Shown: positions 40,300-51,790 of the stretch, piece after piece
Layout: each line of letters opens with the position of its first letter
Numbering within the stretch: the stretch's first letter is position 1
Made by a program: the position numbers and the translations under genes
The notes under the pieces: generated by a model
Told to the model about the DNA's origin: nothing
Database searches by the model: none
What the model saw: the letters and a program-made list of their open reading frames with translations, nothing else
Source of the DNA: Erythrocercus mccallii
Taxonomy: Eukaryota; Chordata; Aves; Passeriformes; Dicruridae
DNA length: 64,000 nucleotides
Reading direction: 5' to 3'
Assembly: GCA_013397435.1 (NCBI GenBank)
Contig: VZRG01000521.1
Coordinates: forward strand, 326,658-390,657

Positions 40300-40830
40300 C
40301 CACGAGCCTTTTTTTTGTCCCCAAGTCTAACCTGATTTCTCTTGCTGTAATTTAAGCTGATTATTTCTTGTCCTGTCCACCACGGTCATAAAGAACAGAT
40401 TATTCTCTTCCCCTTAGAAGCAGCCTTCTAAGCACTTGAAAACTGTTATCACATCTCTTCTTCCATCATCTCTTTTAGGCAAAATAACCCAGTTCTTTCA
40501 ATCTTTCTTTGTAGGTCATGTCTCACAGACCTCTGATCATCCTGTTTGCTCTGTGCTGCCTACAGCAGCGCCACCTCCTTTCTGATATGAGCTGCCAATA
40601 CCAGAATCTACTCCAGTGTAGACCTCACCAGCCCTGAACAGATAAGAAAGAGGATTTTGTGAGACTCTTGGCCTCACTGCAGCTCGTATATCCCAGGGCT
40701 CTGTCTGCCTCTTGATGCGACACCGATACTTTGTGTTCAGCTTGTGACCCACAATAATTTGTAGACCTTTTTCTGGGGAGCTGTTGCTTGTGGGCTTGGT
40801 GTTTCCCATGAGCTTTTGAGGTGAATGGCA
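40300..40830 (-). mobile_element. Old CR1 LINE fragment on the minus strand
   Basis: Read on the + strand it shows the reversed CR1 order: CTAACCTGATTTCTCTTGCTG, TTTAAGCTGATTATTTCTTG, TCCTGTCC, GAAAACTGTTATCACATC, AACCCAGTTCTTTCAATC, GTAGACCTCACCAGCCCTGA, TATATCCCAGGGCT and TTCAGCTTGTGACCCACAAT. Frames are broken throughout. This is the long, ancient CR1 class found widely in birds, crocodilians and turtles. Confidence 0.8.
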
Positions 40831-41611
40831 AAAGGCAGGAATGAAGCATCTCGAACGAATGCTGTGTTCTCTTGTGTTTGTCAGTCTCTTGCAGGTCCTG
40901 ATTTTGGTGTGTTCATGCATTCAAAGCACACTTTTGGTCAGACTTTTGACTGGGCTGTGTGTTACCTGGGTTAGATGTAACTCTGTCCGTGCTGAAGAAG
41001 CTTTATTGATGAACCTTTCAGTTGCTGACTTTCATTATCTCATAATTTCTAGTGGTTTATCCCTTCTGTGCATGTCCTTCTACTGTCTAAGACATGCTTG
41101 TGTTTAGCACTGGTTAATCAGCATTTTATGCAAAATATATGAGATTTTCAATTTTCTGCAGCCAACAGAGCATTGAAAATCCCATCTCCATCCCTCAGGA
41201 GCTGTTTTTAGAGTGAGCTGAGCCTTTTCCCATGACTTGACTTTTTTCCTTGGAAACTGGAGGTTTCCGTTCAGGACTCCGTAGTGGAAAGCTGAAGGCT
41301 GGTCCCTGGGGCTCAAACCTAAAGGGAGTCAGTGCAAGGACTCCAGATGATCCCAGGAGAAGCACTTCCACCACCCAGCCACGGAGTCAGTCTCCAATGA
41401 ATATTTAAATCGTTTATGTCACATGGAAAAGCCCATGCCCCAGAGATGGGGCAGCACTGATGCTACTGCTCAGTGAGATGAAGTGAAGGAGGAGAAGGAA
41501 CCCCCCGTGCTGCAGGTGAGCCTGGGCCAGAGCCAACCTGTCAGCAGAGCTGCCTGATTGCCTGTCCCCCTCCCCGGGGGCTATCCCAGCAGCAGCTCTG
41601 TTCTCCCGCAG

Positions 41612-41753
41612 GCAGATCCCAGTCATGCGAAAGGTCCCGAGGGGAGGGAAACGCAGGTCACTGCTGGGACAGACGCTGCAGCCCGCCAAGCTACTCGGGT
41701 TATGACAGTAATTCATGTGGACGTTGCTGGTAATGGCAGAGCTGGTGCTTCAA
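41612..41753 (+). other. Candidate non-coding internal exon (142 bp)
   Basis: A pyrimidine-rich stretch ending TCTGTTCTCCCGCAG (AG at 41610-41611) looks like a good 3' splice site. CAA|GTAAGT at 41751-41759 is a near-consensus 5' splice site. The 142 bases between, and the acceptor region, are unusually CpG-rich (about nine CpG in 41570-41725). The orientation matches ELFN1, so it could be one of its 5' UTR exons or belong to a long non-coding RNA. One frame stays open through it, but no protein family is recognisable. Confidence 0.25.
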
Positions 41754-42825
41754 GTAAGTGCACAGAGGGAGGAAATGGACCCCATCAGTTTTTAAGGTGT
41801 CAGCTGTTTCATGGGGCAGCTGCAGAGACTGACAAGGAAGGACTGGAGCTCGTTGGTCGTGCCCACAGCTGGCAGCTGGATGCAAACACACTCCTCCCAT
41901 GTGCCAGGGGGTGAGCCTGCCTTGCTGCCTGCAGGGAGATGGCCCTGGGAGGCTGGAAATGGTCCCAGTTCAGTGAGTCTCTTAACACGACTGCGGGTGA
42001 CAGTGGATATCCAAGCATTCAACCAAAAGGTGTATTTGCAGGGTAATGATTTAGATGAGGGTCTCTCTGTTGTTGTCTGCAGCTATTCAGTCCGTGCTTC
42101 CAATGGGTCCCAGTTTAGCAAAGCATATTTGACTGCAGGTGAGGACATTTCTACACCAAACCCTTCTCTTGCAGTGGAAGAACCCCTTTTTGTCCAGGAC
42201 CTGAGTGGTATTTCTAGCATTTGGGAAACCACGCTGCTCCCACTGAAAACCAGATGTCTCTTGTCCCCAGTTCCCACAGAATCAGTACAGGGATTGTCGC
42301 AGAGTGGGTGGTTTATGGACTGCCTGCTCTCTCCCTTCAGAGTTCTAATTAAGTTGTATATTTTGGAAGTAAAAATGTCCTTTTTGATGATATTGGTCAG
42401 GAAAGCTCTCCAGCATCTCCCAAGTAAAGAGCAGGGGAGAGGCAAGTGATGAAAGGCAGCTGTAATGAGCTATCAGAGGCAAGCCCAAGGTCAGTGGGAG
42501 CAAAAGGGCCATTGTCACTCTGGCTCATGATGCTCAGCAGGATCCCTGCTCCTGCACACTCCCATCACTGTAGCTGAGGATTTGGGTCTGCACACCCTAA
42601 ACACACTCTGGTGTGGAGAGACAGTCCCTGCCACGTGGGCAACATGCTTTAAATCCACACAGTGGAGAGGAGGGATGCTCACCTCCCTTTTTAGGGAGGG
42701 GACAGTCACATGCTAAGACCAACACCCTTTTCCCCACAGGCTAAGAGTATCCAGTTGCTCTGGAAGTGCTGGAAGCACTGCAGGAGTTGTCTGCCGGCAG
42801 AGGCACGGTCTTGGCAGCAGGCAGA

Positions 42826-43050
42826 GATCTGGGGCACTGATGAGAGGAAATCTAGGGCATCAAAGAGCAGAGATCTGGATAATCAAGGAGAAGAGATCTA
42901 GGGCATGGAGGAGCAGAGATGTAGGTAATCAAGGAGCAGAGATCTGGGGCATCAAAGAACAGAGATGTGGATAATCAAGGAGCAGTGATCTAGGGCAGGG
43001 AGGAGAAGGGGTCTAGGTAATCAAGGAGTAACAATCTAAGGCATCAGGTG
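42826..43050 (+). repeat. Minisatellite, 23-bp unit, about 10 copies
   Basis: Ten consecutive diverged units start at 42826, 42849, 42872, 42895, 42918, 42941, 42964, 42987, 43010 and 43033, each exactly 23 bases. A typical unit begins GATCTGGATAATCAAGGAG. From unit 2 on, even units read mostly GATCTAGGGCAT and odd units mostly GATGT/CT..AATCAAGG, giving a 46-base dimer pattern. The last unit decays into unique sequence. Confidence 0.93.
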
Positions 43051-43329
43051 AGGTTGCTGTAGGACATGAAGGAGAGGGGATCTGAGGCACTTAGGAGGGC
43101 TGTGCAGGAAGGTGGAGACAGGGCTAATGTCCAGCCCTGAGCAGCATTTCGTAGTCCAGGGTAGAGGGTAACAACTTCCACAAGAAACACTGTGCAGCAT
43201 AGAAAGCTCCCAGGGTTGTTCAGGACAGCTGAGCCTCGACTGGCAGCCCCAGGCTGCTCCATGGAGGAACCCTGGAGTTGCTTCAGCCAGCGGGAGGGAG
43301 CCTGCCTCCCCATCAGCAGGCAGCAGCAA

Positions 43330-43660
43330 ACATGATCTGTCTGAAAAACAGAGCCACGTTAACAGTTATTGATCTATAACTTTTAACCAATTTCTTTTTT
43401 ACAATATTGGATTGCGTGCTAATATTAGCTTTTTATGGTTGGCACTAGGCAAACTCCACTCCATCAGTGAAAAACAGCTCCTGTGGGCCAATCTACACCT
43501 CCCATTGAGCTGAATGATAGAGGACTGGAACAATATTTTTTGACAGATCAGTTCCTGTTCAGGGTAGTGGTGGCCATTATGCAAATTGAGCTATAAGAAG
43601 TTTAAAAGTCTGGAACCATTATATTTCTTTATTTCATTAACATCGATGCAAGCAGGCGAG
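43330..43660. other. AT-rich island, possible enhancer
   Basis: AT-rich, non-repetitive stretch just after the minisatellite region. It includes a perfect octamer ATGCAAAT (43579-43586), GATTGCGTGCTAATATTAGC and several TTAA/ATTA cores. A perfect octamer is expected about twice by chance in 64 kb on both strands, so this alone is weak. Confidence 0.25.
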
Positions 43661-44689
43661 TTAATACAACAGAGTGATCCCATTCCAGGGCTTGCACAAA
43701 ATGGTCCCCCCATCATTTAACAGGACTGGTGATTTCCCCCACGGGTGCTCCCAGCAGCTGTACTGGGGCACCGAGGCATCATGCAGCTGGGAGAGGGGTG
43801 GGTGACAAATGTCTGTGAGCAGATTAGTGCACAGGAATCCTCTGCCTGAGCTGGCAGATGGCTGGGAGGGCCCTGCTCCTGGCAGCAGGCAGACATCCAG
43901 GGGGATGGGGGTCAAGCGGGGGATCCATTACAAGGGCTTGATTCCCACTGGTCCTTGGGGATCTGCTCCCCCACCTCGGAGCACCTGCACAAAATCTCTT
44001 ATGTGGTTTCCCCACCCCTTATCCTCTGCATGGGCCATGAGAGGCTGCTTGGGCAGAGCTGCCCTGGAGTCACAGAGTGTGCAGAGGCAGAAGCACTTAG
44101 GATTCAGGTTTACAGGGCAAGGCAGCACGAGAGCACAGTGTTAAGCCCATTTCCTCCAGCCCTGGTGCTGGACACACACATTCTCCCAGCACAACAGTAA
44201 TATGAGGAGCTAAGCATTGATATAATACAGGCATGATGCTATAAAGAGCAGAGATTAGTGCTCCAGCACATGGCCTGACACCCAGGTGGTGGCCACCCTC
44301 CTCCTCCTCCATCATATCAGCACCACCACAGACACAGACCTTCACAGCCATCCCTATCCTCCCATGCATCCCTCACCTCCACCCCACCAAGGCACAGGGG
44401 CATTCACTCAAGCAGCTCTGCAGAAGAACACACATCCCGCTTTGTGGCCCCCTTCAGCTGGGGGTATCAGCACCTCTTTACAGTTAGAAAATTAATACAC
44501 GGTGCAAGGAAGTGATGGGGTCCTGGGGCTCAGCCCTTGCATTAGTGTTTTAAGGAAGGGAGTGGGTGATGCCTGGTCACCCACAAAAGCCAGCAACCCT
44601 GGGAGAAGCTGATTCTTTCTCACACCCTCTTCCTGCCATATAACTCCCACACCAGGTACAGCCACGTGCACACTCACACTTACTTATTT

Positions 44690-45075
44690 GCAAAAAAAAA
44701 AAAATCTGGAAAGTAAAGATCATAGCATGCCACATTAATGGATCCCAGCACTACAATAACTCCATTATAAGTGGCAATGTCTTGGAGAATTACTTCTAAA
44801 GACGCTACCTTTTAGTGTTGAAACTTTTAATTGATTTTAAAATACACAATCAATCACAGTTAATCAAGGAATCATGAAGAAGCTATCGTACGCAAATACG
44901 CAAAGACAGCATATAAACTACAATTAATGACCACTTAAACAATGGGGGAAGGAAAGTAGGATTATTTATTAGTGTTTATGGACAATAATGGATAAACTAA
45001 TGAAGCAGTAGCACGCTGATGTGTTAGAAGCCAAAGTTGGTGATACTTAATACCAAGTGGTTATAAGTGACTTTT
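44690..45075. other. AT-rich island, possible conserved non-coding element
   Basis: About 385 bases of AT-rich, non-repetitive sequence with several homeodomain-type cores (TTAATTGATT, CAATTAATGA, AGTTAATC, AATCAATC), sharply set in GC-richer DNA. It lacks the decay signs of a transposon. Function is inferred from composition only. Confidence 0.3.
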
Positions 45076-45970
45076 CTGTGAATGGGTCAATGGCACAATT
45101 TGGAGCATTCTTTTCCAAGGAAGGAGATATCTTTTCCCCCTCCTCTAAACACCATCATGGCCCTGCAGCTGCTGGTGGAGGTCATCCATCCTGAACATAA
45201 TTCTTGGGCTCTCACCACAAACCCCATCCCTATTCTAGGGCCAGTCAAACCTGTCAGGTCCAGCTTTGCTCTATGGCAGGGGACCCTGTAGCCCCCCAAC
45301 AAAAACACCTCTGGGCTGCCTTCAGCCAAATGCCCGTCTATCACCTGCAAGGGAGCTCTCCTGTGCAGCTGGACAGCTCTGGCCTTAGTGCTAGGTGGAG
45401 TGGTTAAAAACCCAGCTGAGCACCCTGACCCATGCTCAGAGAGCCAATTCTTTGTGTCTCAGGGTGTCAAACAGCCTGATGGGCCAGAGAAGGGTGAGCA
45501 AAGCAAAGGCTGGGGGTTATTGAAGCCTGAGCCTGGGACAGTGAGCTTGGGCAGGGCAAAGGAGGTGAATTCCATGGAGGCATCTTGAGGCCCCTGAGGT
45601 CTGTCCTTGTCCACAGCTCCAGGTGTTCTGTCCAGGATTTAGTACAAAAGACTATTTTGTCTAAGCTGGCTTTATTCCCACCCACGTAGCAGGAGCCTTG
45701 CAAGCCCAGAGCCAGGCACTGCTGAGGCACACACTGACACAATCCCACCTGGGCTGCCTGCAGACCCAGTTTGCTCTTTGCTGGGCTGGATTAAGACCTT
45801 TCTGTGCCTCCAAGCAATGCCTGCAGTCCCCAGGGACAGTCAGAGGCACATGGGTGTGGCATTCACACATGATCAGCCCTTGCCTTCCTGCTGTGCACTT
45901 TGCAGCTTTGCAACCACAGCTATTTAGTTCTCTAAATCATTAAACAGCCCCCAGATCCCCGCTCCTTTCC

Positions 45971-47620
45971 GCCTGGCACATGGTGCAGTGGGGAGGCAGT
46001 GATGAAACAACTCCTGGTAAGGAGAAGGGGAGAGTGCAGAGGAAAGTTTGTCCTGTTGCACCATTCCCTGGAAGGCCGGTGCCACCTAACTCCAAAAGAT
46101 ACCACCAGCACAATCCACATGCTGGAGTCTCTGTAGAAAGGTGGGGACTGTCCCTCCTTCCCTCCTGGGGCAGGGGTGTGGGGATATTCTTGTGGTCAGA
46201 CCTTCCTGCAGTGAGATGGAGGTCTCCTGCTTGGCCAAGGGCTGCTTTTAGCACTGGACTTAAACTGCTATTAGTCATCTCAGGTCTCTGAAAAGGAGCT
46301 GAGAGCAGATCAGCCCCCATAACCACATCTTCCCCGGGGCTTTGGTGGGGGCTGAGGATGCTGCAGCCCCTCTCTCCCAGCCCTGCCTGCCAGCAGCCTC
46401 CCTTCCCACAGTGCTTGTGCTCACTCGCATGGATCAATGTCTTCCTCTCCTCCACCGTCTCTTTTATTGCCTTGCAAGTTGGCCCCAGGATGTTTTATCA
46501 CACCGCAGCACATAATACAAATGAAAAACAAAGGGGAAAAGTTTGAATCATTTTTTTAATATATTCATCCCTGTGCCGGGGAACAATGATCCATCTGATT
46601 AAATCCGCATGCTGGAGTTTATTAAACCAGGTTGGCCTCTCGCTTTCTCTCTCCTTTAGGCAGGGACAGGCTCATTAAAATGAACATGCTCTGCTCCCTC
46701 CCCAGTGCAATCCTGCTTCACACAGTCCCTGTGCTGCTGCTATCTCGGAGACATCACCAGGGGCTGATGAATAGGGCTCTGCAGCTCAGTTTTCCCTGGC
46801 AAAGCACGGCAGCCCAGCCGTGGCTTTTTGGCAAAGGGCAGCAGATGCCTTCAGCCTCACAGCTGCTGGGAACACACATCCAAGGAAAGGCCCCTTAAAA
46901 TTGGAGGGAGGTGGGGGGGGCAGGGTCTGGCCACCTCCCTCCAGCCCTGCCCCAGCACCTGAGAGGTCATTTACCTCCTCCTGGGCTGCTTCCCACCTCT
47001 AAAATGGGTTTCACGGGCACTGCTTCCCCATTAGGATAATTAATAGCTATAAAGCACTTTGGATCCTGCACTAAGAATAAACCCATCAGCAATGACAAGG
47101 TGACCAGTGGGCATCTAAGGCACTCTCTCCCTGGGACCAGGTCCCTGTGTAGGCTGCTAAGTCTGCCAGCAGCTGCTGTCCCTGCAGCTCCAATTCCCCT
47201 TGGGCTACCTCAGGAGGGTCCCCAGCCCACCCAGTCACCCTCAGCAGGAGGCATTTCCAGCAGGCTGGTATTTGCTGCAGCTTCTCTTCTTCTTCAGGAG
47301 CCCTTCAGAGGCAACCTAAGTCTGTTCCACCCCGGCAATAACAGTGGCTTAGGCCCTGTAATCCCTCCTTTACTTGACTTTGGGTTATTTTGAGCAGGAG
47401 ATTAAAGGAGATTATCTGCATCACCTGAGATGCTGCACTTTCTATCTCTACCCCCTTTCCTCCATCCCCAGGGGCTCACCCAGGCCCAGGCAAATGAACC
47501 CTTCCTCCTTCCTATATCCTCTGCCACACTCTTGTCTCAGGACAGTTGTCTGTCCATGGGGTGCTGCCATGTGGTGGTCCTTCATCAGCCTTGCTTCCTA
47601 GATCCAGCTCTCACCTGGCT
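45971..47620 (+). repeat. Tandem copy 1 of a 1650-base segment
   Basis: The segment from GCCTGGCACATGG to CTCACCTGGCT recurs at a constant offset of 1651 bases with no indels noticed. I saw only three differences: C46288/G47939, A46294/C47945 and T47283/C48934. Even an eight-G run (46913-46920) is the same length in both. The content is non-coding: GC-rich low-complexity sequence with an AT-rich core around 46525-46640. The near identity and the single N at the junction point to two contig ends, or two alleles, that were not merged. Confidence 0.97.
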
Positions 47621-47621
47621 N
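47621..47621. other. Single-N contig junction
   Basis: One isolated N lies exactly between the two 1650-base copies. A one-base N is a typical placeholder where a scaffolder judged two contigs to abut or overlap. Confidence 0.95.
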
Positions 47622-49271
47622 GCCTGGCACATGGTGCAGTGGGGAGGCAGTGATGAAACAACTCCTGGTAAGGAGAAGGGGAGAGTGCAGAGGAAAGTTT
47701 GTCCTGTTGCACCATTCCCTGGAAGGCCGGTGCCACCTAACTCCAAAAGATACCACCAGCACAATCCACATGCTGGAGTCTCTGTAGAAAGGTGGGGACT
47801 GTCCCTCCTTCCCTCCTGGGGCAGGGGTGTGGGGATATTCTTGTGGTCAGACCTTCCTGCAGTGAGATGGAGGTCTCCTGCTTGGCCAAGGGCTGCTTTT
47901 AGCACTGGACTTAAACTGCTATTAGTCATCTCAGGTCTGTGAAACGGAGCTGAGAGCAGATCAGCCCCCATAACCACATCTTCCCCGGGGCTTTGGTGGG
48001 GGCTGAGGATGCTGCAGCCCCTCTCTCCCAGCCCTGCCTGCCAGCAGCCTCCCTTCCCACAGTGCTTGTGCTCACTCGCATGGATCAATGTCTTCCTCTC
48101 CTCCACCGTCTCTTTTATTGCCTTGCAAGTTGGCCCCAGGATGTTTTATCACACCGCAGCACATAATACAAATGAAAAACAAAGGGGAAAAGTTTGAATC
48201 ATTTTTTTAATATATTCATCCCTGTGCCGGGGAACAATGATCCATCTGATTAAATCCGCATGCTGGAGTTTATTAAACCAGGTTGGCCTCTCGCTTTCTC
48301 TCTCCTTTAGGCAGGGACAGGCTCATTAAAATGAACATGCTCTGCTCCCTCCCCAGTGCAATCCTGCTTCACACAGTCCCTGTGCTGCTGCTATCTCGGA
48401 GACATCACCAGGGGCTGATGAATAGGGCTCTGCAGCTCAGTTTTCCCTGGCAAAGCACGGCAGCCCAGCCGTGGCTTTTTGGCAAAGGGCAGCAGATGCC
48501 TTCAGCCTCACAGCTGCTGGGAACACACATCCAAGGAAAGGCCCCTTAAAATTGGAGGGAGGTGGGGGGGGCAGGGTCTGGCCACCTCCCTCCAGCCCTG
48601 CCCCAGCACCTGAGAGGTCATTTACCTCCTCCTGGGCTGCTTCCCACCTCTAAAATGGGTTTCACGGGCACTGCTTCCCCATTAGGATAATTAATAGCTA
48701 TAAAGCACTTTGGATCCTGCACTAAGAATAAACCCATCAGCAATGACAAGGTGACCAGTGGGCATCTAAGGCACTCTCTCCCTGGGACCAGGTCCCTGTG
48801 TAGGCTGCTAAGTCTGCCAGCAGCTGCTGTCCCTGCAGCTCCAATTCCCCTTGGGCTACCTCAGGAGGGTCCCCAGCCCACCCAGTCACCCTCAGCAGGA
48901 GGCATTTCCAGCAGGCTGGTATTTGCTGCAGCTCCTCTTCTTCTTCAGGAGCCCTTCAGAGGCAACCTAAGTCTGTTCCACCCCGGCAATAACAGTGGCT
49001 TAGGCCCTGTAATCCCTCCTTTACTTGACTTTGGGTTATTTTGAGCAGGAGATTAAAGGAGATTATCTGCATCACCTGAGATGCTGCACTTTCTATCTCT
49101 ACCCCCTTTCCTCCATCCCCAGGGGCTCACCCAGGCCCAGGCAAATGAACCCTTCCTCCTTCCTATATCCTCTGCCACACTCTTGTCTCAGGACAGTTGT
49201 CTGTCCATGGGGTGCTGCCATGTGGTGGTCCTTCATCAGCCTTGCTTCCTAGATCCAGCTCTCACCTGGCT
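47622..49271 (+). repeat. Tandem copy 2 of the 1650-base segment
   Basis: This is the second copy, beginning directly after the lone N at 47621 and ending where unique sequence (GGCCATGTGTCC) resumes. It differs from copy 1 at three noticed positions in 1650, about 0.2 percent, as expected between alleles rather than for an old duplication. Open frames inside are duplicates of those in copy 1 and are not genes. Confidence 0.97.
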
Positions 49272-51776
49272 GGCCATGTGTCCTGCCTCCTGAGCCAAGT
49301 CCAGAGATGCTCCACAGGAGAGGAAGACAAAGGAGGGCACCCCAGCACACTGTAGGACTAACTGGGATTAGTTCTGTAGGCTTCTTGAGGAGGAGGTGGT
49401 AGCAGAGAGGATAAAGAAAGTCCTCCTTTGGGCACTAGGAGCTTGGCAGGGTGTGCTGAGTTCAACAGCAGACATTTGCTACCACAGCCAGAGGATGGAG
49501 AAGGATTGTCTGTTTGGGACATCTCACACTATTAAAAAAAATCCAAATAACACAGGAAAAGCACTGAAAAATGTCTGTTTCGTGCTCAAGGAGGAATCTT
49601 TGTCACCTGGCAGCATCCAGCCATGGGCAGGGAGCTCCTTTCCATGTCCTGGGGATCACGTGCTGCTCTCCAGCTCACTTCAGCTTGGATTTAGCAAAGC
49701 ACTTGGTGCTGGTTTGAATTCCTCCCTAACCCCTGCTGAAATCAGCAGCTTTCTTAAATGAAGGTCTAAACAGGCAGAGCTATGAGCAGTGACCAGAAAT
49801 GTTAATTTACCTTCCTTTATGACTGAGAGATGCTCAAACATCCCAGTGGGGAGGAGCAATTGTTCCTAGAAGCAATTGTTCCCCTGGGAAGCAAACTCCC
49901 ACACGTGACATCACACCAGCATGTGTGACCTGTGCACACATTCATGGCAAGCTCACACCTTCACAGGCTGTTTTTCCTCATTTCAGACTACATCAGCCTG
50001 GAATCCATCTGCCACCCTGGAAATTAATAGCAATCATTAAACAAAAAAGAGCTGGCAAAAAGAAGCCTGAGGTGAAAAGCAGCTATTTCTGCCAGAAAAA
50101 AAATTAAAACTATTTAGACATACAGAAAGTCATTTATTACTGTGAAGTCCTCTCTCCACCTGGGGTTTAAATCTCATTACAGTTTGTCCAAAACAGATGT
50201 TACCCTTTTAGCAGTAGATTATTAACAATAAACTCCAATCCTCCAAAGAGGGTAGGTGTTTTGGGTTCACTTGCTTTTTCGGCTTGGGTAACCTCCACAG
50301 GAGATGTTTATGAAAAGGACGGGCAATCCAAACATTGGCATAACTCCCTGCTTCTGTTGTGCTGGACTCCAAAGTTTCTTCCCACTCTCCATATCTTCTG
50401 GACAAGCAGCAAAACAGAGGCCCAGAGAGCTGGCTGAGGAGCAGAGGGGATGCTGAGGAGCAGACAGGCAGGGCGCTGAGGAAGGGCTCTGTGTGCTGCA
50501 AGCTCACACCAGCACACCAGTAACTCCTACTGCTGCTCTTCCACCATCAGTTTGGCATTGACCATGTGCCCAGACAAAAAACCAGTTTCTTTTGGAGTCT
50601 AGCATGTGCACAACCCGTTTTTTACAAGCTTCTCTGCTTCTGGCCACACACTTTTAGGTAGAAGGCTGTTTGGTTGAACTTTAGGCATGCTGGCACCATA
50701 AGGGAAAGCCAGTGGTCCCTCATATCTGTAGCTGCGTATTCTCTATGGGCAAAAATGGGCTTTGCTTGTTCCCACCAGTGCTTGGGAAACTCCAGTGGGA
50801 AACACTGTCTGGCACCATGTTTAAGTAGCCAAGCCCACAGTGGATCTTTGTTTCTTTGTTCTGTTCAGATTTAGCATAATAAAGATACCTGCTCAGGAAT
50901 CTAGGAGCCTTTTAGTCATGCTGCAAACATAATCAAATGAGACATTAATATCAGCTCCAAGCACATCTGGCCGTCTGGCTGCCCAGCCATCTCCCTGACC
51001 ATCTCAGGTAGCAGGAAGCACATTCCCAGTGTTCTCCAGAGACACTGCCAAATAGATGTTCTCACAACGCCTCTCAGCACACCTGGGAAGGCAGTGAAAA
51101 CCCAGCTATTTTGGGACTGTTGATGGTGAGGCCAGTACCAGCATCTCAGGGCTGCCTCAGAAAACACTTTTTACTATCAGTATAATTTTTCCTGCACCCC
51201 AAGGGAAGCATCAAGAGCTCTCCTGAGCCATGTATGTCTGTGAGAACTTACTGCTGGGAGAGAATCTTTTCCTCAGCACAGCCCTTCTTAGGCCTTCAGG
51301 CTTTACAGGTCAATCCCTTCATGGAGCCCTGAGGAGCCCAAGGGGAGCCCCAGGACTCACCTCCCTACAGGTGCAGGGTGTTCTGGGGGTGAATCTGTTG
51401 CACATCCTTTCACGCCGTGTGATGGAATGATGGAATAACAGCAGGGCTGTGCTGGTGGGAAGAGAAGGCTGTAATTCATGGCTGAAATTAGGCCAGTAAA
51501 GAGCAGCTGAGGTGAATAAATGCACACAGCCATCTTGTGGACTCTGCCCTCTGCCAGAGGGTACAGTCACTGCTGTCACATCCCTGTGCCTCCTCATGTG
51601 CTAATCTGCACCAGCCCTTCATCCTCTCACTTCCATCCCAGACCCAGCTGGAGCACAGACCTGCAACATCCAGGCCACCCCCACCAGGCTGAGACCACTG
51701 ACCTGCCTCCCAAATATCCAAATAAATGGATATTCATTTGTAGGCTGGGTATCTGACCCTTGAGGAGTATCCTATT

Positions 51777-51790
51777 AAAAAAAAAAAAAA
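51777..51790 (+). repeat. Poly(A) tract
   Basis: Fourteen A residues followed by GGTGAGTGTG. No associated element was recognised. Confidence 0.85.

Larger units (their letters stand above)
40831..45970. other. Non-coding DNA with candidate exon and minisatellite
   Basis: No protein gene is supported. A 212-codon plus-strand frame at 41811-42449 is open but unrecognised. The candidate exon, the minisatellite and two AT-rich islands lie here. Confidence 0.55.

Noticed and set aside
47430..48106. Pairs of 170-codon frames in the duplicated segment
   Set aside because: They cross the contig junction N and repeat frames of copy 1; artefacts of the false duplication.
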